Assembly (NCBI RefSeq): GCF_025938095.1
Contig: NZ_JAPCZF010000004.1
Span: 372,001 to 436,000 of the forward strand
Direction of reading: 5' to 3'
Origin: Novosphingobium sp. JCM 18896
GTDB lineage: Bacteria > Pseudomonadota > Alphaproteobacteria > Sphingomonadales > Sphingomonadaceae
DNA length: 64,000 nt
This document shows, piece after piece, positions 25,705 to 34,244 of this stretch. The position numbers and the translations under genes are program-made. The notes beneath the pieces were generated by a model. It searched no databases, had not been told where the DNA came from, and saw only the letters and a program-made list of their open reading frames with translations. The stretch's first letter is position 1. Each line of letters begins with the position of its first letter.

Positions 25705-26127
25705 ATGGCGCGCGAGACCCAATCCGAGCTTCGCATGCGGATCGTCATCGAACGGCCGGTTGTCGGCGTGATGCACAGCCTTCAGGACAAGGACGGCCAT
25801 CCGCTCGATCCCAAGCGTTCGGCCGCAGGCGAGCCGCTCGCGTTCGATTTCGCGATCCGCGTCGCGCCCGGCCCCAGGTTCTTCGGCGACCAGGTGAGGC
25901 GGGAAGGACCGCAGCGCCGCTTCGTCTATGTCCGCGTCGGGGAACTCGCCGGCGATCCCGCCTCGCCGTGGTCGCGCCGGATGAAGCTCGACATCCACGA
26001 CATCGACCCGGACCTGCTCGACCGTGCCGTGGCCGATGGCGGCACGATCGAACTCACGGTCGACGGGACTGGCAAGGACGGCACGCCCGCCTGCGCCACC
26101 ATCCCCGTCGCGAAACGGCTCAGATGA
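25705..26127 (+). CDS. DUF5990 family protein
   Basis: 140 residues, no signal or membrane segment. The pattern RIVIERPVVGV, then FDFAIRV, RFVYVRVGELAGD and PWSRRMKLDI is that of DUF5990, a small family of unknown function. The 3' end overlaps the convergent CoA transferase gene by 8 bases. No operon partner. Confidence 0.75.
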   Translation: MARETQSELRMRIVIERPVVGVMHSLQDKDGHPLDPKRSAAGEPLAFDFAIRVAPGPRFFGDQVRREGPQRRFVYVRVGELAGDPASPWSRRMKLDIHDIDPDLLDRAVADGGTIELTVDGTGKDGTPACATIPVAKRLR

Positions 26128-27373
26128 CCTTGCGCTCGCGCAGCGCACCGATCCGGTCCCAGTCGTAGCCGAGCATTTCGAGCAGCACTTCCTCGGTATG
26201 CTCGCCGAATTCGGGCGCCTGGCGATGGATGCGCGCGGGCGTCTGCGAGAGCGCGATCGGGAAGCCAGGCAGGCGGATCTTGCCGTGCGAGGGGTGATCG
26301 AGCTCGGTGACGTAGCCGTTGATCAGCGCCTGCGGATCGTTCGCGGCTTCCTCGGTCGTGTTGATCGCGCAGACGGGCAGGTCGCCCCGGGCGGTCAAGC
26401 GGTCGAGCCAATGGGTGCGGTCCTGCGAGGCGAAGATGCGGTCGAGCACTTCGGTCGCCTCGCGCGCGTTGGCGCAGCGGCTCCAGTGATCGCCATAGCG
26501 TGCCGCGTCGGCCAGCTCGGGCGGGTTGCCCAGCGCCTCCATCACCACCGGCCAGTGCGGATCGGTGGCAAGGATCGCCAGGGCCAGCCACTTGCCGTCG
26601 GCGCATTTGAACGTGTTCCACAGCGGATTGCCCGGATCGCGGCGCGTCGGCACCTTGGCCTTCATGTGCTTCTGCATGTCCGAGACCGCGCGCTTGCCGT
26701 CCTGCTTCATCAGTTCGAGCACCACGGGCAGCCCGCGCAGCCACATCATCGAGCCGAGCAGCGATGTGTCGACCTTCTGGCCGATCCCGTGCCGCTCGCG
26801 CGCCATCAGACCCGCCAGCACGCCATAGGCCAGCATGATCGCGCCCATCTGATCGGCCATGCCGCCGTCGGGAGTGTCGGGCTCGTCCTCGTGGCCCGTG
26901 CGCAGCAGGAAGCCCGAGCGTGCCTGGCCGAGCAGGTCGTAAGCGCGCGAGCTGCGTTCAGGGCCCTCGGGGCCGAAGGCGCTGGCCGAGGCATAGATCA
27001 GCTTGGGATTGCGCTGTGACAGCGTCTCGTAGTCGAGCCCGATCTTCTCGGCGACCGAGGGGCGGAAGTTCTGGATGAACACGTCGGCGCCGGCGATCAG
27101 CTCGCGCACCAGCGCGACGCCTTCGGGCTGCTTGAGATCGACCGCGAAGCTCTTCTTGTTGCGGTTGTTCATCTCCCAATAGGGCGACTTGTCCGAGCCT
27201 TCGAAGCGCAGCATCGCGCGGCCGCCGTCGCCACGCTCGCGCTCCTCGATCTTGATCACCTCGGCGCCGAGGTCGCCCAGCATGGCGCCGGCGACGGGGC
27301 CCTGCTGCCAGATCGTCCAGTCGACCACGCGGATGCCGTCGAGCGGGCCCAGGCCCTGCGCCGTGCAGCTCAC
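26120..27373 (-). CDS. CaiB/BaiF-type (class III) CoA transferase
   Basis: 417 residues of interlocked-ring CoA transferase type. The catalytic aspartate is Asp146 (AYDLLGQ). NNRNKKSFAVDLKQ and NPKLIYASASAFGPEGP are family hallmarks. It moves CoA between carboxylic acids; the acid is unknown. Its start overlaps the stop of the gamma-carbonic-anhydrase-like gene by 4 bases. The combination recalls CaiB with CaiE in carnitine operons, but no other cai gene is here. Confidence 0.92.
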   Translation of the reverse strand: MSCTAQGLGPLDGIRVVDWTIWQQGPVAGAMLGDLGAEVIKIEERERGDGGRAMLRFEGSDKSPYWEMNNRNKKSFAVDLKQPEGVALVRELIAGADVFIQNFRPSVAEKIGLDYETLSQRNPKLIYASASAFGPEGPERSSRAYDLLGQARSGFLLRTGHEDEPDTPDGGMADQMGAIMLAYGVLAGLMARERHGIGQKVDTSLLGSMMWLRGLPVVLELMKQDGKRAVSDMQKHMKAKVPTRRDPGNPLWNTFKCADGKWLALAILATDPHWPVVMEALGNPPELADAARYGDHWSRCANAREATEVLDRIFASQDRTHWLDRLTARGDLPVCAINTTEEAANDPQALINGYVTELDHPSHGKIRLPGFPIALSQTPARIHRQAPEFGEHTEEVLLEMLGYDWDRIGALRERKVI

Positions 27374-27924
27374 GCGCCGGCGCTTTCAGTGCAGTTCACC
27401 GCCCAGAGGCCCTGGCGGATATATTCCTTGGCGAGCGCGGCGATGCCCTTCTCGCCCTCGATGTATATCCGTGCCTGGCGCATCAGGTGCGCGGGGTTCT
27501 CGGGATCGATCGTCGAATGCAGCACGGCGGGCACGCCGAGCGCGAAGGACCATTCGGGCATTTCCTTGCGGTCCATCAGCACCGAGCCCGCGGCCAGGGT
27601 CGAATGCGCGCCGAGCCGCGACATCGGCATCATCGAGGCGGTGTTGCCCAGCATGCAGTCGTGGCCGATGAAGCCCTCGATGCAGCAGCCGTGACCGATC
27701 ATCACGTTGTCCTCGATATGCGTCGCCGTATGGAGGATCGCGTTCTCCTCGATGTGGACGTTGTTGCCGATGCGGATCGGCGTGGTGTCCGAGCGGATCA
27801 CCACCCCCGGCCAGATCGAGCAGTCGTCACCGATCTCGACGTCGCCGATGATCGTCACGTTGTCGGCGATCATGTTGTTCTTGCCGATGCGCGGCATCTT
27901 GCCGTTGAACGGATAGAGTTTCAT
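27370..27924 (-). CDS. Gamma-carbonic-anhydrase-like (CaiE/PaaY-type) protein, altered metal site
   Basis: 184 residues starting at MKLYPFNGKM. It is a left-handed beta-helix of hexapeptide repeats (IGDVEIGDDCSIWPGVVI and following) with a C-terminal helix. By family alignment the zinc ligands would be His65 (ILH), His78 (IGH) and a third His five residues later; that position is Glu83. The enzyme may therefore bind metal differently or not act as a carbonic anhydrase. CaiE/PaaY relatives act on CoA thioesters, fitting the coupled CoA transferase. Confidence 0.87.
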   Translation of the reverse strand: MKLYPFNGKMPRIGKNNMIADNVTIIGDVEIGDDCSIWPGVVIRSDTTPIRIGNNVHIEENAILHTATHIEDNVMIGHGCCIEGFIGHDCMLGNTASMMPMSRLGAHSTLAAGSVLMDRKEMPEWSFALGVPAVLHSTIDPENPAHLMRQARIYIEGEKGIAALAKEYIRQGLWAVNCTESAGA

Positions 27925-27964
27925 CGCTTGTCTCCCAATCGTTGTGGTTCTTGGTGCCCGTCGG

Positions 27965-28864
27965 TCAGGCGGTCTGAAGCTCGGCCGCCACGCTGGCCGG
28001 CCGGTCGCCGATGCCGAGGATCGGGCCCTGCTTGACCGAAATCCGCTCGAGGTAGCGGTCGGTCGTCTGGTCGGGCACGCCGTAATGCATGACCAGGCGG
28101 TTATCCCAGATCGCCAGGGCGCCGGGCTCCCACTGCCAGCGCACCTGGTATTCGGGGCGGGCATATTCCTCGGACAGCCGCCTGATCAGCGCCTGCCCGA
28201 CCTCGACCGGCATGCCCTCGATGTCGAGCGACCAGGTCGTGTTGGCATAGAGCGCGCGCGCGCCGGTGGCGGGGTGCACGCTGACCACCGGCTGGTGCAC
28301 CTCGGGATACTTGGCGCGCAGTTCGTCCCACTTCTCGGCCGTGCCGAAGCTGTCGTTCTTCTTGGGCATCCGCTCGGCCAGGCTCGAGCGGAAACGCAGG
28401 CTCTCGATCTCTTGCCGCAGGTCCTCGGGCAGGCCGGCATAGGCCGCGACCGCGCTGGCGTAGCAAGTGTCGCCGCCGAAAGGGCAAGGCTCGATCGCGC
28501 GCAGCACCGAGACCGCGGGCGGCACCGGCAGGTAGCAGCCGTCGGTGTGCCAGACCGAGGCCGTGCCCTCGCGCGAGCCGGCCTTGCTGCGCACCGGCGT
28601 GATCATCGGCCGCGCGGGATCGGGGCCGTCGTCGATCGGTTCGCCGAACACCCGCGCGAAGGCTAGGTGCTCGGCGAAGCCGATATGCGCCTGGCCGCGC
28701 AGGAAGATCACGCCATGCGCGTAGAGCGTCTGGCGAAGGTCCTCCGCCTGATCTTCGGCGATCGGCGCGGCCAGGTCGATGCCCGACACCACGGCGCCGA
28801 CCGCAGGCTGCAGGCGATAGACGCCGAGGCCGCTGGCCGTGCGATATTCGCGGGGCTGGTCCAT
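27965..28864 (-). CDS. TauD/TfdA family 2-oxoglutarate dioxygenase
   Basis: 299 residues. The Fe(II) triad is His106, Asp108 (WHTD) and His260 (DNRLVMHYG). GVIFLRGQ near residue 51 and the following arginine-rich C-terminal strand are typical. It oxidises a small substrate with O2 and 2-oxoglutarate. First gene of the minus-strand CoA transferase operon (gap of 40 bases to the next gene) and divergent from an AraC regulator. Confidence 0.92.
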   Translation of the reverse strand: MDQPREYRTASGLGVYRLQPAVGAVVSGIDLAAPIAEDQAEDLRQTLYAHGVIFLRGQAHIGFAEHLAFARVFGEPIDDGPDPARPMITPVRSKAGSREGTASVWHTDGCYLPVPPAVSVLRAIEPCPFGGDTCYASAVAAYAGLPEDLRQEIESLRFRSSLAERMPKKNDSFGTAEKWDELRAKYPEVHQPVVSVHPATGARALYANTTWSLDIEGMPVEVGQALIRRLSEEYARPEYQVRWQWEPGALAIWDNRLVMHYGVPDQTTDRYLERISVKQGPILGIGDRPASVAAELQTA

Positions 28865-29050
28865 CCTCTCTCCTCGTTCGGATCCACTCGTTCGCTCGGT
28901 GATCCTGATGCGGGCATGGTAGCGCGGTGGCCGGCGGCCCGCGCTTCCCAGGCGGCCAACTTGTGGTCCTGAGCGGCCAGATTGCCCGGCGCGGCTATCG
29001 GCAGCGCGCGGTTGTGATAGGATGGCGGAAACGAACGGTTGGATTGGGAG

Positions 29051-29920
29051 ATGCCGGCGTTGAACGATTCGAGCGCCGACTATTCGGCGTTGAAGCGCCG
29101 CCTATGGCCGGGGGACTCGGTCGTGCCCGAGATCGCGGCGGCGCGCGATGCCACCTTGCTGCGCATGTATCCCGCGGGACAGCAGCCGCGCGCGGGTTCG
29201 CTCTGCAGCACGCCGGTCGACGTCGATTCCCACTGGCACTTCCACGACATGCACCAGCTGATCTACCCCTTCGAAGGCGCGATCGAGGTCGAGGCCGAAG
29301 CCGGGCGGCACCTGATCCCGCGTCAGCTCGCGGCCTGGATTCCGGCCGGGGTCGCGCACCGTGCGAGCCTGCACAAGGTGCGCTCGGTGGTGGTGTTCTT
29401 TCCCTGGGCGATGGTGCCGGATGCGGGCACGCACATCCGCGTGCTCCTGGTCTCGTCGCTGCTGCGCGAGATGATGCGCGAGTCCATGCGCTGGCCCTTG
29501 CATGCACCGGATACGCCGCTGCGCGAGGCCTTCTTTCGGACGATGGCGCTGCTCTGCGGCGAGTGGATCGAGAGCGAGGCCGACCTGTTCCTGCCCTCGA
29601 GCAACGATGCGCGGCTCAAGCGCGCACTCGATTTCACCGCGCGCAACAGCGCGGCGCGGCTGACCGACGTCTGCCTGCATGCCGGCATGTCCGAGCGCTC
29701 GTTGCGGCGCCACCTCAAGGCCGAGACGGGCATGACCTGGGAAGGCTATCGCCAGCGCAGCCGTCTGATCGCGGCGATCACCCTGCTCGGCGAGACCGAG
29801 GCCGCGATCGGCGATATCGCCGCGCGGTGCGGGTTCGAAAGTGCCTCGGCCTTCGCCAAGGCGTTTCGCGGCGTGGTGGGGGAAACGCCGCGCGACTATC
29901 GGCGCAGGTCCGTCAGCTAG
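29051..29920 (+). CDS. AraC family transcriptional regulator with cupin domain
   Basis: 289 residues from ATG 29051; TTG at 29039 would add four residues. The N-terminal cupin (HWHFHDMHQLIYPFEG, about 60-75) senses a ligand. The C-terminal double helix-turn-helix (about 185-285) includes GMSERSLRRHLKAETGMTW and CGFESASAFAKAFRGVVGE. Divergent from the TauD-type dioxygenase with a 186-base gap, it is the likely activator of that operon. Confidence 0.9.
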   Translation: MPALNDSSADYSALKRRLWPGDSVVPEIAAARDATLLRMYPAGQQPRAGSLCSTPVDVDSHWHFHDMHQLIYPFEGAIEVEAEAGRHLIPRQLAAWIPAGVAHRASLHKVRSVVVFFPWAMVPDAGTHIRVLLVSSLLREMMRESMRWPLHAPDTPLREAFFRTMALLCGEWIESEADLFLPSSNDARLKRALDFTARNSAARLTDVCLHAGMSERSLRRHLKAETGMTWEGYRQRSRLIAAITLLGETEAAIGDIAARCGFESASAFAKAFRGVVGETPRDYRRRSVS

Positions 29921-29986
29921 CGAAGGTCAGGCGCTCCAGGCCGGTGGCGCCGCGCAAGGGCGTCGCCACCGGCAGAGGGCTTCGGG

Positions 29987-32572
29987 TCAGTAGGCCGCCG
30001 ACAGGGTCAGGAACCACTGGCGCGGGGGGATCGGATAGGCCGAATAGTTGTTCGTGGCCGAACCGATCGAGAGCGTCGACACGCCCTTCTTGTCGCCGAG
30101 ATTGGTGACGTTGAGCGCGAGCTCGACCTTGCGCAGCGGCAAGGTGCCTTCGGGAACCTTCGCCGCGATGCGCGCCGAGGTCAGGAAGTACGACTTGACG
30201 CTGGCATCGTTGGTGAAGGTCGCGAAGCGGCGGCCGACGTAGTCGCCGATCACCTGCGCCTCGAACGGCCCGACGTTGAGCGTCGCCACCGTCTTGTTCA
30301 TCCACTTCGGCGTGCCGGGGAGCTGCTTGCCGCAGGTCGGCACGATGCCGCCGACGACGAGGAAGCCGCCGATGCAGGTGTCCGAAGCCGCGCCGATGCC
30401 GAGCGCGGTCGAGGTATAGTCGTTCTGGTACTTCGACAGGTTGTACGAGGTCGCGTTGTAGAGCGAGAAGGTCCGGCCGAAGCGCAAGGTGAAGGCCGCG
30501 TCGACGCCGTCGGTCTTCACGTCGCCGACGTTGACGAGGGTCGAGGTGCCGCCGGTGATGCCGCTGCCGGCGATGCCGCCGGGATTGGTCGGGATCGCCA
30601 GCAGGCGGTTCTTGAACTCGACGTGGTAGTAGTTGATCTGCGCCTGGAAGCCGATCTCGCCCGCGAAAGTGCGGCTGGTGCGCAGGCCCGCCTCGTAGGT
30701 CCAGCTCGTCTCCGGCTTGCCCTGCTCGGCGAAGGCGTCGAATGCGGCCTGGCTGCCCGTGAACCAGGGACCGCCACCGCCGGCCAGATAGGCCTGGTAC
30801 TGGCGCAGGTTCTTCTGGACGTTGAAGTAGACCTGCTCGTGGCCGTTGAAGTCGTAGGTCGCGCCGAAGGCGGGCAGGAACCAGTTCTGCGTGTTGATCT
30901 TGCCTTCGGGCAGGGCGGTGGTGCCGCCGAGCGAGCCGACGCGCGGCTGGACGGGGAATTCACCCTTGGCCCACTGCGCGCTGGTCTTGAAGCCGGCCTG
31001 GATCAGCAGCCGGTCGTTGACCTTCCAGGTGTCCTGGAGGTGCAGCTGGAGCTGCTGGATGCGCGCTTCGCCCTGATACTGGGTGAACAGCGGCTGCAGC
31101 ACGTCGCCGGGGCGGATGTAGGGCGTGCTCAGCGACGGATCGGCAAGCGGCACCGCGTACCAGCGGCGCCACTGCGTCGTGCTGTTGTGCTCGAACCAGC
31201 CGCCGAGCTCGATGCGGTGCGCGCCGAGATCGAGATCGAGCGAGGTGATCAGGCCGCCGCGGTCGATGCGGTATTCGGTGGTGCGGGTGATCATGCCCGA
31301 GCCGCCCGTCGCGGCGACCAGCGCGGCGCCGGCCGCGGCCGCCTGGGCGTCGGTCAGCGCGGTACAGGCGGCCGGGCGGATGCCGTTGGCGTTGGCGGCG
31401 AAGCGGCAGTTCGTCGGCAGGGTCGCATAGGCGGGATCGAGATAGGCCTGGGCCGTGGTGATCGACTGGCCGACCGGTCCGGCTACGACGCCGGCGCCGT
31501 CGTTGTGGTGGTAATAGCCGGTGTTCGTCCAGGTGATCTTGTCGGACAGGCGCGCCTCATAGCGCAGATAGCCGAGGTAGTCGGTGCGCTGCGCGTCCGA
31601 ATAGTAGTTGCGATAGTTGCTGCCCTCGGCCGCGGGCGAATTGCCCAACGCGGTCATGTAGCTGGTGCGATAGCCGTTGAAGTCGGGGTAGAAGAACGGC
31701 TTGGTATAGGGCGTGTAGAGCTGCACCGGCGTGGCCGTGCCGCCCGCGGAGGGCACGAAGAAGACCGTCGCGTCCTCGTTCGGCTGGACCATGTCGTTGT
31801 AGTCGAGATAGGCCGTGAACTTGCCGGCATCGCTCTCGTGGACGAACTTGGCGTTGGCCTGCCAGCCCTTCTGGATGCCGTTGAAGTCCCAGGCGCGGGC
31901 GCGCTGGCGGACGCCCGAGATATAGGCCGAATTGCCGCCGCCGAACTCGCCGGTGTCGATGCGTACGAAGGTGCGGGAGGTGCTGTAGCTGCCGACGGTC
32001 TGCGCGGCCTGAATGCCCATCTCGCTGAGCGGATCGGCCGAGAAGGTCTCGACCGTGCCGCCGAGGTTGCTGTTCGACAGCGTGGCGAGGTCGCCGGCGC
32101 CCGTCGCCACGATCACGCGCGCGACGTTCTCCGAGATCACCGCACGCTGCGGCGACAAGCCGTTGTAGTTGCCGTAGCTCTGGTCGCCCAGCGGAATGCC
32201 GTCCATCGTGTAGCCGAGCTGGTTGCCGGCGAAGCCGTGGATCAGGATCTGCGCGTTCTGTTCGTTGTTACCCCAGGGGTCGGCGGTCACGTAGAGCACG
32301 CCGGGCAGGGTCTGGATCGCCTTGAGCGGCGAGACGCCGGGCAGGATCTTCTGGATTTCGGCCTGCTGGATCGCGGTCGCCGAGCGGGTCGTCTTGGCAC
32401 CGGTCACGATGATCGAACCGGCATCGGCGCTCTCGGCCTCGGCCGCCGCTGCGTCCGCGGCTTCGGCAGCGACCTCGTCGGCGTGTGCCGTGGCCGCAAC
32501 GCAAAGCGAAAGCGCCGTACCCGCCAGCATGGCGCACCGCACGACCACGGCCGCCGATCGAATTACCCTCAT
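29987..32572 (-). CDS. TonB-dependent receptor
   Basis: 861 residues from MRVIRSAAVV, which has AGGAACGAGA upstream; an ATG at 32611 would add 13 residues. Signal peptide, then the TonB-box-like SIIVTGAK, a plug domain (about 50-170) and a long barrel ending in RQWFLTLSAAY. The plug carries IQTLPGVLYVTADPWGNNE, typical of the large sphingomonad receptor expansions. The substrate is unknown. The downstream gene on the other strand is the AraC regulator. Confidence 0.9.
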   Translation of the reverse strand: MRVIRSAAVVVRCAMLAGTALSLCVAATAHADEVAAEAADAAAAEAESADAGSIIVTGAKTTRSATAIQQAEIQKILPGVSPLKAIQTLPGVLYVTADPWGNNEQNAQILIHGFAGNQLGYTMDGIPLGDQSYGNYNGLSPQRAVISENVARVIVATGAGDLATLSNSNLGGTVETFSADPLSEMGIQAAQTVGSYSTSRTFVRIDTGEFGGGNSAYISGVRQRARAWDFNGIQKGWQANAKFVHESDAGKFTAYLDYNDMVQPNEDATVFFVPSAGGTATPVQLYTPYTKPFFYPDFNGYRTSYMTALGNSPAAEGSNYRNYYSDAQRTDYLGYLRYEARLSDKITWTNTGYYHHNDGAGVVAGPVGQSITTAQAYLDPAYATLPTNCRFAANANGIRPAACTALTDAQAAAAGAALVAATGGSGMITRTTEYRIDRGGLITSLDLDLGAHRIELGGWFEHNSTTQWRRWYAVPLADPSLSTPYIRPGDVLQPLFTQYQGEARIQQLQLHLQDTWKVNDRLLIQAGFKTSAQWAKGEFPVQPRVGSLGGTTALPEGKINTQNWFLPAFGATYDFNGHEQVYFNVQKNLRQYQAYLAGGGGPWFTGSQAAFDAFAEQGKPETSWTYEAGLRTSRTFAGEIGFQAQINYYHVEFKNRLLAIPTNPGGIAGSGITGGTSTLVNVGDVKTDGVDAAFTLRFGRTFSLYNATSYNLSKYQNDYTSTALGIGAASDTCIGGFLVVGGIVPTCGKQLPGTPKWMNKTVATLNVGPFEAQVIGDYVGRRFATFTNDASVKSYFLTSARIAAKVPEGTLPLRKVELALNVTNLGDKKGVSTLSIGSATNNYSAYPIPPRQWFLTLSAAY

Positions 32573-32702
32573 GGATCTCGTTCCTACCCTTCGCAGTGCG
32601 CTTGATCGCACGCTGCGAAGGGGCGGTTAGACATCCTGCATGGCGGTTTGATTTAACCGCGATGACGGTAATGTTTCAGCGGGATTGCTGCGTTCGGTCG
32701 GC

Positions 32703-33896
32703 CTAGTCGCAGGTGACGAGCACGTTGGTGATCTCGAAGGTCGAGACGTTCGGTTCCCACTCGATATGCGGCGTCGAGGCGAGCTTGATGCCGGGTACGC
32801 GCAGCAGCCGGTCCATCAGGAACAGGGTTTCGTTGAACGCCAGCGGCGAGCCCGGGCAGCGATGCATGCCGTTGCCGAAGCTCATCATCGGCGCCTGATC
32901 GCCGAGCCGCTCCTTGCGCGAGAGATCGATCGCATGGGGGCAGGCGCCGACCAGTGCTGGGTCATGGTTGGCGTGGCGGATGGATAGGCCATAGCGCGTG
33001 CCGGCGGTGAACTCGCCCTTGGCGTTCTCGGGCAGGTCTTCGGGTGCGCGGCGATAGAGCGTCGAGACGATCGGATCGAGGCGCAGGATCTCCTCGAGAA
33101 TGCCCATCTTGCCTTCGTAGTCGGCGGCGAGGAAGGCGTCCTTCAGATAGTCCTTCTCGAGCATGTGCCAGGCGACCATCGAGATGAATTCGCGCGTGGT
33201 CTGCATGCCCGCGCCGCAGAGCATCATCACGTCGGCGAGGATCGCGCGATCACCGTAGTTCTCCTTGACGAGGGTGGAGATCACGTCGTCTTGCGGCTTC
33301 TGGCGGCGTGCCTTGACCGTGGGCAGCACGTCCTTGCGCCAGAACATCATCATGTCCCACACGCGCCGGATCTTCGCATAGCGCAGGCGCCAGCCGGTCA
33401 TCGTGCGCATCTTGGTGGCGTAGAGGCAGTTCTCGATCCGTCGGGCGGTCTGCTTCATCCCCTCGCGGTCCTTGCCGCGGGTGACGCCGATCAGGTCGCC
33501 GACCAGGGTTACGGCCATCTGCCAGGACACCTCGTCGATCCGCAATTGCTTGTTCTTCTCGAGATCGGCGACGAGCATGTCGGCCGTCTTGCGCATCAGC
33601 GGCTCGAAATGCTCCTTGATGTAGCGCGGCGAGAAGTAGCTGGTGATGTGCTTGCGCCGGTCGCGGTGGGCCTTGCCGTCGAGGAAGATCAGCGGCACTT
33701 CCTCGGGCTTCATCCCGACTGCATTGGCGTCGAAAACGTCCTGCAACATGTGCGGACTGCGCAGGATGCTTTTGACCCGGTCGCCGTCGTAGACGACTTC
33801 GGCCTTCTTCTTGAAGATCTTGCCCTGCTCGTAGAGGTCTGCCGTCTTCCGGTCGTCCCGATCCTGATCCAGCGGCGGCTGTGCAAGGGTGGCCAC
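32703..33896 (-). CDS. Cytochrome P450
   Basis: 397 residues from a GTG at 33896 with GGAGAG upstream; a longer in-frame start at 33968 lacks such a site. The heme loop FGNGMHRCPG holds Cys347. The I-helix oxygen-binding groove is AGMQTT, and the K-helix ExxR is EEILR. It is a soluble bacterial class I P450, needing ferredoxin and reductase, neither encoded nearby. Substrate unknown. A perfect dyad lies just upstream of the start. Confidence 0.92.
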   Translation of the reverse strand: MATLAQPPLDQDRDDRKTADLYEQGKIFKKKAEVVYDGDRVKSILRSPHMLQDVFDANAVGMKPEEVPLIFLDGKAHRDRRKHITSYFSPRYIKEHFEPLMRKTADMLVADLEKNKQLRIDEVSWQMAVTLVGDLIGVTRGKDREGMKQTARRIENCLYATKMRTMTGWRLRYAKIRRVWDMMMFWRKDVLPTVKARRQKPQDDVISTLVKENYGDRAILADVMMLCGAGMQTTREFISMVAWHMLEKDYLKDAFLAADYEGKMGILEEILRLDPIVSTLYRRAPEDLPENAKGEFTAGTRYGLSIRHANHDPALVGACPHAIDLSRKERLGDQAPMMSFGNGMHRCPGSPLAFNETLFLMDRLLRVPGIKLASTPHIEWEPNVSTFEITNVLVTCD

Positions 33897-33917
33897 GCGT
33901 ACTCTCCAATGCGTCGT

Positions 33918-33938
33918 TATGATATATGGCGTATCATA
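33918..33938 (-). promoter_or_regulatory. 7-7-7 dyad upstream of the P450 gene
   Basis: TATGATA and TATCATA form perfect arms around a 7-base spacer, 22 bases upstream of the P450 GTG. Location and symmetry suit a dimeric repressor operator overlapping the promoter. Confidence 0.45.
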
Positions 33939-34134
33939 GTTGCGATCGGGACTCGGGGGCAACCGCAAGCCGTCGCTCTGCCGCTGCGGGCAGTGATGGC
34001 TGCCTCGTCATGCAACTTGAGGCATTGGGACGATGAAAAACCAGGCCCGATGGCCGCACGGGCTAGACATTGGTCGGAGAAACGGGGGCGCCTCATGGAC
34101 TCCGCGCATAGCTTGGCATAGCTCCAGGTCATCG

Positions 34135-34236
34135 CCGCCGGACGTCCGGGCCGTCACCCGGATAACCCACCGGCGGTTCTGCCTTATTGATTCCCTGATA
34201 GCCTGCCCTGCGGATCGCTCCGCAGGGCATTTTTTT
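34135..34236 (+). ncRNA. Candidate small RNA ending in an intrinsic terminator
   Basis: On the plus strand, an outer stem CCGCCGG/CCGGCGG (34135-34141 with 34170-34176) encloses an inner hairpin CCGGG/CCCGG (34146-34150 with 34157-34161). A linker of 28 bases leads to a strong intrinsic terminator (34205-34236). There is no plus-strand protein gene upstream: the P450 gene is divergent and the MFS gene convergent. The 5' end is not visible; no convincing promoter was identified. The 348-base gap 33897-34244 shows no other gene. Confidence 0.42.
34205..34236 (+). terminator. Strong intrinsic terminator
   Basis: A perfect 10-bp stem (34205-34214 with 34219-34228) with a 4-base loop is followed by A and seven T (34230-34236). 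The T run is on the plus strand only, though the hairpin also lies 9 bases beyond the MFS stop on the other strand. Confidence 0.88.
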
Positions 34237-34244
34237 CGTGCGCC

